Source: Pseudomonadota bacterium
GTDB lineage: Bacteria > Pseudomonadota > Gammaproteobacteria > Steroidobacterales > Steroidobacteraceae
Length of the DNA: 31,363 nt
Assembly (NCBI GenBank): GCA_023391335.1
Contig: JAEWBG010000009.1
Span: 1 to 31,363 of the forward strand
Reading direction: 5' to 3'
Made by a program: the position numbers and the translations under genes
Shown here: one piece after another, positions 25,560-31,363 of the stretch
How positions within the stretch are numbered: the first letter of the stretch is position 1
How the letters are laid out: each line of letters begins with the position of its first letter
The notes under the pieces: model-generated
What the model saw: the letters and a program-made list of their open reading frames with translations, nothing else
The model's database searches: none
Told to the model about the DNA's origin: nothing

Positions 25560-26682
25560 TGCCGAAACAGCGCGACGCTGGCGTCTAATTCTCGGCGGCG
25601 ATGAAGCCGATGGGATCCGCAGCACGTTGAGCGGTGCGGACATTGGAATCGATAAAGCTCTGCAAGCCTTGTACGACTCGGACCGCAAGGGTGGGCTCGG
25701 TAGTTCCGCACCCAATGTCGCAAGATGGCTTGGCGATATTCGCGAGTACTTTCCCGCGAGCATCGTGCAGATCATGCAGCGGGATGCGATCGATCGGCTC
25801 GACATGACCCGCTTACTCATGGAGCCGGAGATGCTCGAGTCGCTGCAGCCGGACGTGCACTTGGTTGCCGATTTGATTGCGCTATCGGGATCGATTCCGG
25901 CTAAGACACGCGAGACCGCACGCGCAGTCGTGCGCAAAGTCGTCGACGCTTTGATGGCCAGGCTCATGGAACCCACGCGCCAGGCCATCAACGGAGCGAT
26001 CAATCGTGCCGCGCGCAATCGGAGGCCGAAACACAACGACATCGATTGGCCACGAACGATCCGAGCCAATCTCAAGCACTACCAACCTGAGTTTCGAACT
26101 GTCGTTCCCGAGGTGCGGATCGGTTATGGCCGTCGCCGTCAGTCGATGCGGCACATCGTCCTGTGCATCGACCAAAGCGGTTCGATGGCTGCCAGCGTGG
26201 TGTACTCTGCGATCTTCGGTGCCGTGCTAGCGACTTTGCCTGCCGTGACGACATCGCTCGTCGTGTTCGATACGTCAGTGGTCGACCTCACGGAACAGCT
26301 CGATGATCCGATCGATCTCTTGTTTTCGACCCGTCTGGGCGGCGGCACCGATATCAATCGAGCGGTTGCCTATTGTCAGCAACTCGTTTGCGCACCCCAC
26401 GATACGATCTTCGTATTGATTAGTGATCTGTACGAAGGCGGAGTGGAGACCGAGTTCATGCGACGAGCAGCGAGCATGGTCGCATCCGGCATTCAGTTCG
26501 TAACTCTTCTTGCATTGAGCGATGAAGGCTCTCCTGCCTACAACGCACAACTGGCCGCACAGCTTGCGACGCTCGGTGTTCCTGCGTTCGCATGCACTCC
26601 GGATCGATTTCCCGATCTCATGGCAGCTGCAATTCAGAGGGCGGATCTGCGGGACTTTGCAGCTGAGAATATGAGGAAGTAG
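25549..26682 (+). CDS. VWA domain protein with intact MIDAS, last gene of the operon
   Basis: This encodes 377 residues from the ATG at 25549, which overlaps the DUF5682 stop by 11 bases; an in-frame extension to 25336 has no support. The N-terminal ~190 residues are helical, with RWLGDIREYFPASIVQIMQ and KVVDALMARLMEPTRQAI. Residues 190-200 include a basic RIGYGRRRQ stretch. The VWA domain follows, with a complete metal-binding MIDAS: Asp208-x-Ser210-x-Ser212 in CIDQSGSM, Thr267 in GGGTDINRA, and Asp293 in ISDLYEGG. In MoxR-VWA pairs the VWA protein binds the substrate or target through the metal site while the ATPase drives remodelling. It has no signal peptide, so the complex is probably cytoplasmic. 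No terminator was seen after the stop. Confidence 0.92.
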   Translation: MSLDAETARRWRLILGGDEADGIRSTLSGADIGIDKALQALYDSDRKGGLGSSAPNVARWLGDIREYFPASIVQIMQRDAIDRLDMTRLLMEPEMLESLQPDVHLVADLIALSGSIPAKTRETARAVVRKVVDALMARLMEPTRQAINGAINRAARNRRPKHNDIDWPRTIRANLKHYQPEFRTVVPEVRIGYGRRRQSMRHIVLCIDQSGSMAASVVYSAIFGAVLATLPAVTTSLVVFDTSVVDLTEQLDDPIDLLFSTRLGGGTDINRAVAYCQQLVCAPHDTIFVLISDLYEGGVETEFMRRAASMVASGIQFVTLLALSDEGSPAYNAQLAAQLATLGVPAFACTPDRFPDLMAAAIQRADLRDFAAENMRK

Positions 26683-26725
26683 GGTGAAGCCATTCCTAGG
26701 CACTGTTAGCACGGTTTAGGATTCG

Positions 26726-27265
26726 ATGAACACCAGCAAGAAAGCCTCGATTCGTCGCGCCACCCAGAGCGACGCTTCTGCGCTTTCCTCACTAGGCGCC
26801 GCAACCTTCACCGAAACCTTCGGGCATCTCTATCCGCCTGAAGATCTGCAGACGTTCTTGGATGGATCGCACTCGGTCGCTGCGTGGACTCGCACGCTGA
26901 ACGATCCTGATCGCGCAGTTTGGTTGGTGTCTCTTGCAGAGAAGCCAGTCGCTTTCGTTTGTGCCGGCGCGTGCAAGTTGCCTGTTGAGAACCGAGAGCG
27001 AACGGCTGGCGAGATTCAGCAGCTCTACGTCTTATCGCAACATCAAAACCTGCGGCTAGGTTCGCGATTGATGGATATCGCTCTCGAATGGCTGGAAGCG
27101 AACCAGCGGCTGCCGATTTACATCGGCGTGTGGTCTGAGAACTATGGCGCGCAGCGCTTCTATGGGCGATATGGATTTCAGAAAGTAGGCGAGTACGGTT
27201 TTCCTGTTGGCAAAACCGTGGATCGCGAGTTCATTTTGAAGCGGCATGTCGTTGCGATTGGTTGA
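26726..27265 (+). CDS. GNAT family N-acetyltransferase
   Basis: This encodes 179 residues. AGGA lies about five bases before the ATG. The GNAT layout is clear: IRRATQSDASALSSLGAATF at the N-terminus, central strands with WLVSLAEKPVAFVCAGACK, then EIQQLYVLSQHQNLRLGSRLM, where the RLGSRL segment is the acetyl-CoA phosphate-binding loop, followed by LPIYIGVWSENYGAQRFYGRYGF with the Tyr-rich active-site helix, and ending FILKRHV. It transfers an acetyl group from acetyl-CoA to an unidentified small molecule or protein. It starts 43 bases after the VWA gene on the same strand, but nothing in the sequence ties it to that operon, and no terminator is visible between them. Confidence 0.93.
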   Translation: MNTSKKASIRRATQSDASALSSLGAATFTETFGHLYPPEDLQTFLDGSHSVAAWTRTLNDPDRAVWLVSLAEKPVAFVCAGACKLPVENRERTAGEIQQLYVLSQHQNLRLGSRLMDIALEWLEANQRLPIYIGVWSENYGAQRFYGRYGFQKVGEYGFPVGKTVDREFILKRHVVAIG

Positions 27266-27388
27266 AGAAGCGCGCAGCAGTAGGGAAATTCTGATGCATA
27301 AAAAGTGCGCCAACACAGGGTCTCGCTGAACAGCGGCGTTGAGGCTGAAAAGAACCTGCAGGGCCACTCCGCATCGTCTTTTACTTCG

Positions 27389-27437
27389 TATGGCATTTTC
27401 GCCATATGGGTGCTAGCTTCCAGAAATGGCGGCTAGC
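27389..27437 (+). promoter_or_regulatory. Candidate operator of the BrnT/BrnA operon
   Basis: A perfect inverted repeat TATGGC-ATTTTC-GCCATA (27389-27406) is followed by two copies of the palindrome GCTAGC (27412-27417, 27432-27437), 20 bases apart, about two helix turns. These lie 6-54 bases before the brnT start. The BrnA antitoxin family autorepresses through such sites; binding here is inference. Confidence 0.4.
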
Positions 27438-27442
27438 TTTGA

Positions 27443-27709
27443 ATGCAATTCGCTAAGGACGTAGAGAACCAAGAGAAGCACGGCGTCAGTTTCGAGTTCG
27501 CCCAACAGGCATTTCTGGACCGGCAGCACGTAATCGCTCGCGATCTGGTGCACAGCAAGTCAGAAGAAAGCTTCTACTGCTTCGGATCGGTGGGCGGAGG
27601 AGTTCTTACAGTGCGCTTCACTTATCGGAACGACGTGATTCGCATCATCGGCGCTGGTTATTGGCGCAAGGGCAAGCGAATCTATGAGCAAGAGAATCAA
27701 ATACTCTAA
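27443..27709 (+). CDS. brnT: BrnT family toxin
   Basis: This encodes 88 residues. A stop codon immediately upstream in frame leaves this ATG as the only useful start. The BrnT pattern is visible: KDVENQEKHGVSFEFAQQAF, then RDLVHSKSEESFYCFG, and VLTVRFTYRNDVIRIIGAGYW with a RKGKRIYE tail. BrnT is a RelE-fold ribonuclease toxin that inhibits translation and is neutralised by BrnA. The usual RIISAR segment appears here as RIIGAG, which may weaken catalysis or simply reflect divergence. Its 3' end overlaps the antitoxin gene by 26 bases, the standard toxin-first BrnT-BrnA order. A candidate operator lies directly upstream. Confidence 0.85.
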   Translation: MQFAKDVENQEKHGVSFEFAQQAFLDRQHVIARDLVHSKSEESFYCFGSVGGGVLTVRFTYRNDVIRIIGAGYWRKGKRIYEQENQIL

Positions 27710-27959
27710 TGAGCCGATCAAAGCCGAGGTGATTCCGGATTTTCTTCCATCACCAGATCAGTTGGTGGCTGGAGAGGAAGGTATCAAAGTCACGATATCC
27801 CTCAGCCGGCGCAGTGTCGACTTCTTCAAAAAGGCCGCAGAGCGCAATCACACGTCTTATCAAAGAATGATTCGGCGTCTTCTCGATACATACGCTGACC
27901 GGTACCGAGGCGATTTAGCAAAGCGTTCAACGCGGCCTGCGAAGACGCAGGTGCGTTAG
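27684..27959 (+). CDS. brnA: BrnA family antitoxin
   Basis: This encodes 91 residues and overlaps brnT by 26 bases. The N-terminal part (SKRIKYSNEPIKAEVIPDFLPSP) corresponds to the toxin-binding segment in the family. The C-terminal part (VTISLSRRSVDFFKKAAERN through MIRRLLDTYADRY) is a ribbon-helix-helix DNA-binding domain: a basic strand followed by two helices. In the known system the antitoxin dimerises, neutralises BrnT and represses its own promoter, which fits the palindromes upstream of brnT. The tail is short, basic and low-complexity (KRSTRPAKTQVR). The family call is good; toxicity and neutralisation are not shown here. Confidence 0.82.
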   Translation: MSKRIKYSNEPIKAEVIPDFLPSPDQLVAGEEGIKVTISLSRRSVDFFKKAAERNHTSYQRMIRRLLDTYADRYRGDLAKRSTRPAKTQVR

Positions 27960-28036
27960 CGATGCCGGTTAGGAGACAAGAAGAGAATGCCTGTCGCTGA
28001 TCTTCGTTACAGTCGGCCATACACAATGTGCATTGA

Positions 28037-28306
28037 GGCGCTGCACACTCTCTGCTGCGTTGGGGGGATATCCGAGAGCGTTTGAAGCTCGTGGATCCGC
28101 AGTTCTGGTTCTTGAAGGACCAAGACTTTCCCGATGCTGACTAAATCCGAGCCAGCTACACGGAGGTAAAGCAACTGATGACGAGGCTCGATCCCCAAGG
28201 GACGAAGGAAGAATTGTTGCGACGATCTCAAGATCGAAACGCTCGAATTTGGAGCGCGCTGCACAGCTCATTTGGAATGTGCACCGCGACTTCTCTCAAT
28301 ATATGA
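28037..28306 (+). pseudogene. Probable decayed coding sequence
   Basis: One frame reads well from 28037 but is interrupted by a TAA at 28142-28144 and continues to 28306, with protein-like stretches LKLVDPQFWFLKDQDFPDAD and SYTEVKQLMTRLDPQGTKEE. Other frames then become more plausible, for example RAAQLIWNVHRDFSQYMN near 28254-28307 and RILKRFEADRSNRRALFLAA further on (28316-28375). This is the picture of a gene with a nonsense codon and frameshifts, but I recognise no family and cannot exclude chance. Otherwise 27960-28425 holds no supported gene. Confidence 0.3.
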
Positions 28307-28425
28307 ACCGAGACGTATCCTAAAGCGCTTCGAGGCAGACCGTTCAAATCGCCGCGCGCTTTTTCTGGCTGCTCAAGCGCGACGTTGGGCTGCGGATGTT
28401 GCGGTTTTAGAAGAGAGGGTAACGG

Positions 28426-28863
28426 ATGAGCGGTACTCGCCGGATTGTGATTCTACTGATTCTGCCGATGATCTCGGTTGCTCATAGCGCCGAGTACACT
28501 TACGTCGTCGGCGACCATACCTATGCGGCGACAAAAGCATCGGACTGCTTTGAAATCTCCGACCACGCAGCCGCCGAATGCGTAAAGCATTTCTTTGAAG
28601 AATCGGAGAAGGAACTCGAGACGAGCTTCGATAGCATCCGCGGCCGCCTCGTACGAGACAAGTCACTCTTTGAGGAGACGCAGGCCAAATGGATCTCGTT
28701 CAAGAATCGTGAGTGCGAGGTCCGATCGATAAGTGCGCAAGCATACCGTGACCCGGAAAGGCAGAAGTCACTGTTCGTCCGAGCATGCGCCGCCGAGCTG
28801 AACGCACAGCGAGTCCTTCAGCTCCAGTCGCTTTCCATAGGCTGCGACTCGTGCTTGCAGTAG
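28426..28863 (+). CDS. Secreted DUF1311/LprI-type protein (possible lysozyme inhibitor)
   Basis: This encodes 145 residues. AGAGGG lies about seven bases before the ATG, and the N-terminus is a signal peptide (MSGTRRIVILLILPMISVAHSA), so the product is periplasmic or secreted. The mature protein is charged and helical, with cysteines spaced as in the DUF1311 (PF07007) family: DCFEISDHAAAECVKHFFEE, then LFEETQAKWISFKNRECEV, and finally FVRACAAELNAQRVLQLQSL. In this family the conserved cysteines form disulfides and some members (LprI) inhibit lysozyme; others have unknown roles. Two extra cysteines occur near the end (CDSCLQ). It stands alone, directly after the decayed region. Family call is good, function is not proven. 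Confidence 0.8.
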   Translation: MSGTRRIVILLILPMISVAHSAEYTYVVGDHTYAATKASDCFEISDHAAAECVKHFFEESEKELETSFDSIRGRLVRDKSLFEETQAKWISFKNRECEVRSISAQAYRDPERQKSLFVRACAAELNAQRVLQLQSLSIGCDSCLQ

Positions 28864-28970
28864 GCAATATGCACGTAAGAAATGCCCAACTATCCTTTCA
28901 ACCCGGTCGCCGCGAAGACGCGGCTCCTGGTTAACGGTGCGTTGCGCGTCATAAGTTCAGGAGCGAGCAC

Positions 28971-29282
28971 ATGTCTTCCGCCTTCGAGAAACTGAACCTG
29001 AAGCAGCAGCAAGAGATTCTTGTTGTCAACGCGCCGTCTTCCTTCGAGCCCGAGTTGCTCGCTCTCTGCGGTGTCACTGTTCTGCGTGACCCGAAGAGAT
29101 CAAAAGTAATCCACTTCGCATTCGTCTTTGCAACCCAGGCGGTGTTTTTTGGTTGGCTCATCGTTTCTACGGGCGGCGCGCTCGCAATCCCGAACAGGAA
29201 CGCCAATTCCTTCACCGAAGGCGTTGAGTCACGAGCAAGGATGGGTTTACGCGCGAAAGCAACCTCGAAGAGACACAAATGA
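28971..29282 (+). CDS. DUF3052-like protein, probably truncated by frameshift
   Basis: This encodes 103 residues, with AGGAG about eight bases before the start. The first ~55 residues (SSAFEKLNLKQQQEILVVNA, PSSFEPELLALCGVTVLRD, KVIHFAFVFATQ) match the N-terminal pattern of DUF3052-like proteins, whose usual length is about 130-150 residues. After FATQ the expected conserved C-terminal pattern is lost and replaced by VFFGWLIVSTGG and a basic tail, while the next frame gives GVFWLAHRF, closer to the expected strand. A frameshift near 29140, at a run of T (GTGTTTTTTGG), would explain this. Its stop overlaps the next gene's ATG (ATGA), an arrangement that would keep translation going to the small membrane protein. 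A functional short form is possible. Confidence 0.55.
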   Translation: MSSAFEKLNLKQQQEILVVNAPSSFEPELLALCGVTVLRDPKRSKVIHFAFVFATQAVFFGWLIVSTGGALAIPNRNANSFTEGVESRARMGLRAKATSKRHK

Positions 29283-29521
29283 TCTTTCTGCAGTCAAACT
29301 GGATCCTGGGGTTCGTATTCGCTTACACGTACTTCGCGATGGGCCGACACGAGGCTCAGAATAGTTCCCGACGCAACCACGGCCCATTCTGGGCATTGGC
29401 ATCGATACTCATCACGGTCGCGGTCATTCAGGGGTTGGGCGGCGGTTGGCTATCTGTGGCGATCGCTCAGATCTTGTTGTTCGTTGCCATCACAGGATGG
29501 AGAGTTGTCTTCGAGAAGTAG
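29279..29521 (+). CDS. Small two-helix membrane protein, function unknown
   Basis: This encodes 80 residues and overlaps the DUF3052-like gene by four bases (ATGA), a sign of translational coupling. There are two or three hydrophobic segments: ILGFVFAYTYFAMG near the start, then WALASILITVAVIQGLGGGW and LSVAIAQILLFVAITGW. A polar loop rich in Arg, Asn and His (MGRHEAQNSSRRNH) separates them. It has no signal peptide or known motif. A hairpin about 70 bases after its stop separates it from the convergent glycosidase gene. It could be an inner-membrane protein; no family is recognised. The overlap and clean membrane topology make a real gene likely. Confidence 0.6.
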   Translation: MIFLQSNWILGFVFAYTYFAMGRHEAQNSSRRNHGPFWALASILITVAVIQGLGGGWLSVAIAQILLFVAITGWRVVFEK

Positions 29522-29690
29522 GCCGAGAGCCGAACCGATAGCTCGACGTGCCCCCGTGCCCCCGTGGAGTTCTTTGCTCTGTCTCAGATAGGCACCCGCC
29601 TATGCGGGTGCGACGATTTAGTTTCCGTGTGCTTGTGAGCTCTGTGTGAGGTTGCGTTCTCTTCTCCTCACACTTTCATTGCGCAGCATC
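29522..29690. terminator. Convergent spacer with bidirectional hairpin
   Basis: This gap lies between the convergent small membrane protein gene and the glycosidase gene. It holds a tandem GTGCCCCC repeat near 29551-29566 and a perfect 8-bp hairpin, GCACCCGC-CTAT-GCGGGTGC (29592-29611), followed by a T-containing stretch. This is probably a bidirectional terminator. No gene was seen. Confidence 0.55.
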
Positions 29691-31304
29691 TCAATAGTCC
29701 GCCAGCTTCACCTTCAGCACCTGCGGAATGGAGATGAGATTCAAACCGTAGTCGGTTTGATCGCCATTCCAGAGGCGATCGAAGATCCACTTTCCATTCT
29801 CGTAGTGGCCTTCTTCCACGCGCGCCATCATGAAGTGTTTGGAGCTCGCCTTCGCGCGTTCGAATTGCACGCGTACGTCATAGCCGGTGACGAGATATTC
29901 GTCGGGAGATAATTCCGCAATGAGTGCGCCGCCGCGAGGGGTTGAGTTGCCTGGTGCGGGTTCGCCATTGAAAGGACCGAAGGATGCGCGCCCGTAGCTA
30001 AGCACTGCGCGCCATTTGCCGGCGGGCAGATCGAGTCGTTGTTCGTGTGTGTCAGTCGGTTCGGATGCGCCGACGACTTTGCCTTTGAAGTTCAGTTCAG
30101 CAATCTCGCGAGCCATCGGTGCGACGAGTTCGTAGTTGCGTGCGAAGGCGTGAAGCGTCTCAGGATCGAACTTGGCGGCACCGAGCGGATAGTTGAAGTA
30201 GCCGGTGAAGTCCATGCCGAATGGCGCATAGCCGATCGCACCGTGACCGACCACGGCAAAGAAGTACCGCGCGTAGTTCATGCTGTTGCCCATTTCGGGC
30301 ACGAGTAGCGCGTTGTCATCCCGCGAGTATTGTTCGAGTGTCTTGATGACGTTCGCGTATTCCGGCATGTAGATATCCGGCGCGAGCACATCGATTGACG
30401 GTGCGGCTGCTTTCCAAATATCGAGCACATTCCAAGTCGGGCCGCCGCTCGAGTAGCTGAAGGGATCCTGGTATTTGAAGGGATCGCGCAGTGCCGCGTT
30501 CACGTACATCGGTATGGCGTATTCGGATTTTCCCGCGGCAGCGACTTGTTCTACGAATCGAGCAACGTGCCAAGCGTGGAAGAATTCATCAGCGTCGTTG
30601 CCGAATGCCTGTTTCCAGGTGCCGGGTTGGCGGTGAAGCTTTTTCACCAGAGCGGCGGGCGCGGGTTGATCGAAGAGCTTCTGCGCCGTCGGCGAGAAAT
30701 CACGAACCGCACCATATGTGCCAGTCTCATTCTCGACCTGCACCATGAGCACGGTTCGCTCGCGATCGACGCTCTTGAGATGACGCATAAACTGCACGAA
30801 CGCCTTGCGATCGGCATCGAGCGTCGACTGGAAATGCGGCGACAGCGAATTGCGCTGCTCGCCCTTCGCATTGATGACGCGCGGGAAGCGTTGATTGTCT
30901 AGCTTGACCCACTCAGGAGCGTAGTTCGGATTGTTGTTCTTCCACGTGCCGAACCAAAGCAGAACGAGTCGCACGTTGTGATCGCGCGCTTCTTTTAGCA
31001 GATGATCCAAGAATGAGAAATCGAAGTGACCTTCAGTAGGCTCGATCTGCTCCCACGCAATCGGAATCTCCAATGTGTTCGCATGAATCTGCTCAATCGC
31101 CGGCCACACCTTCGGCAGCATGGCTGGCCAAGCGCTCGAGTTATTCACCTGCGCACCGAGCATCAGATAGGGAGCGCCGTCGACCATCAAAGCGAAATGA
31201 CCGTCGCGTTTGACGACTTGGGTGATGGGGTGTTCCGCTGCGAATGCAGTGCTTGCAAGTGCGCTCAGAGCGATGATCGACGTGCGGAGTAATGTTTTGA
31301 GCAT
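29691..31304 (-). CDS. Secreted GH35/DUF5597-type glycoside hydrolase (beta-galactosidase-like)
   Basis: This encodes 537 residues. A signal peptide (MLKTLLRTSIIALSALASTAFAA) directs export, probably to the periplasm. The TIM-barrel core carries GAQVNNSSAWP, EIPIAWEQIEPTEGHFDFSF and VRLVLLWFGTWKN, with the family's acid/base Glu193 in VQVENETG and nucleophile Glu337 in LLVPEMGN. The region after about residue 390 reads as the beta-rich DUF5597 C-terminal domain, ending LNLISIPQVLKVKLADY. GH35 enzymes of this kind remove terminal beta-galactosyl or related sugars from plant or algal oligosaccharides; the exact substrate cannot be told from sequence. No transporter or regulator is adjacent, but a TonB-dependent receptor lies at the other end of the window. 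The ribosome site is weak. Heptad repeats lie just upstream. Confidence 0.92.
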   Translation of the reverse strand: MLKTLLRTSIIALSALASTAFAAEHPITQVVKRDGHFALMVDGAPYLMLGAQVNNSSAWPAMLPKVWPAIEQIHANTLEIPIAWEQIEPTEGHFDFSFLDHLLKEARDHNVRLVLLWFGTWKNNNPNYAPEWVKLDNQRFPRVINAKGEQRNSLSPHFQSTLDADRKAFVQFMRHLKSVDRERTVLMVQVENETGTYGAVRDFSPTAQKLFDQPAPAALVKKLHRQPGTWKQAFGNDADEFFHAWHVARFVEQVAAAGKSEYAIPMYVNAALRDPFKYQDPFSYSSGGPTWNVLDIWKAAAPSIDVLAPDIYMPEYANVIKTLEQYSRDDNALLVPEMGNSMNYARYFFAVVGHGAIGYAPFGMDFTGYFNYPLGAAKFDPETLHAFARNYELVAPMAREIAELNFKGKVVGASEPTDTHEQRLDLPAGKWRAVLSYGRASFGPFNGEPAPGNSTPRGGALIAELSPDEYLVTGYDVRVQFERAKASSKHFMMARVEEGHYENGKWIFDRLWNGDQTDYGLNLISIPQVLKVKLADY

Positions 31305-31319
31305 GATGTTGTTCTCAGA

Positions 31320-31363
31320 GGGAACGGGGAACGAATGTCGTGGATCGTGGATCGTGGATCGTG
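31320..31363. repeat. Heptad array at the right edge (GGGAACG, ATCGTGG)
   Basis: Two GGGAACG units (31320-31333) are followed by GTCGTGG, ATCGTGG, ATCGTGG and a partial unit, running off the window. Both unit types occur elsewhere in the window (18938 and 71-98). Confidence 0.88.

Noticed and set aside
27969..28271. Minus-strand open frames opposite the decayed region
   Set aside because: They have no ribosome site, signal or family motif, and two frames of equal length overlap, as expected by chance.
28272..28487. A 71-codon open frame on the plus strand
   Set aside because: It overlaps the start and signal peptide of the better supported DUF1311 gene and begins inside the decayed region; it may be a fragment of the lost gene.
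1..31363. tRNA, rRNA, riboswitches, insertion sequences and attachment sites
   Set aside because: I looked for GGTTCGAATCC-type arms, transposase ORFs and terminal repeats and found none that hold up by eye.

Overview
The window is about 31 kb of moderately GC-rich bacterial chromosome, densely coding and with no phage, IS or CRISPR signature. The organism looks like a Gram-negative proteobacterium, most likely a gammaproteobacterium of the Xanthomonadales/Steroidobacteraceae type. The reasons are a TonB-dependent receptor of the 'Xanth-Caul' subfamily, several outer-membrane lipoproteins and beta-barrels, a DUF5597-type GH35 glycosidase, and dispersed seven-base intergenic repeats. The genus is not resolvable by eye.

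Layout. 1-180: degenerate heptad repeats. 181-3798 (minus): a TonB-dependent receptor followed by a small lipoprotein, separated by a 12-bp hairpin. 4049-7038: a YggU/DUF167 protein, an orphan PqqD-like protein on the minus strand, then a translationally coupled LemA-DUF2207 pair. 7200-10506: an outer-membrane barrel protein, an 80-bp direct repeat, a short ORF, a membrane/TPR-like protein and a secreted SMP-30-like beta-propeller. 10718-15208: two convergent sensor kinases (one hybrid with two receiver domains, one orphan) whose ends overlap by 9 bp.

15349-18903 is a haem cluster. A lipoprotein with Ig-like, two CHRD and one cytochrome c domain is divergent from a two-gene operon of a cytochrome c lipoprotein and a protein that joins an N-terminal CXXCH haem site to a predicted outer-membrane barrel. 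All three proteins carry CXXCH and are predicted to be exported, so the set could be an outer-membrane electron conduit or sensor. That role is inference.

18904-19330 is a repeat-rich spacer (eleven heptads, a duplicated 45-bp element, REP-like hairpins). It is followed by the most interesting block, 19331-26682: five tightly coupled plus-strand genes encoding a SWIM zinc-finger protein, DUF5691, a MoxR-type AAA+ ATPase, DUF5682 and a VWA protein with an intact MIDAS. Three of the four junctions overlap and the fourth has a 7-base gap, so the products probably act together as an ATP-driven remodelling machine. The set recurs in other phyla but its job is not established.

26726-29521 is a looser accessory segment: a GNAT acetyltransferase, a BrnT/BrnA toxin-antitoxin pair with a candidate operator, about 460 bp of apparently decayed coding sequence, a DUF1311/LprI-type secreted protein, a truncated DUF3052-like gene and a small coupled membrane protein. 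The window closes with a secreted GH35/DUF5597 glycosidase (minus) and another heptad array at the right edge.
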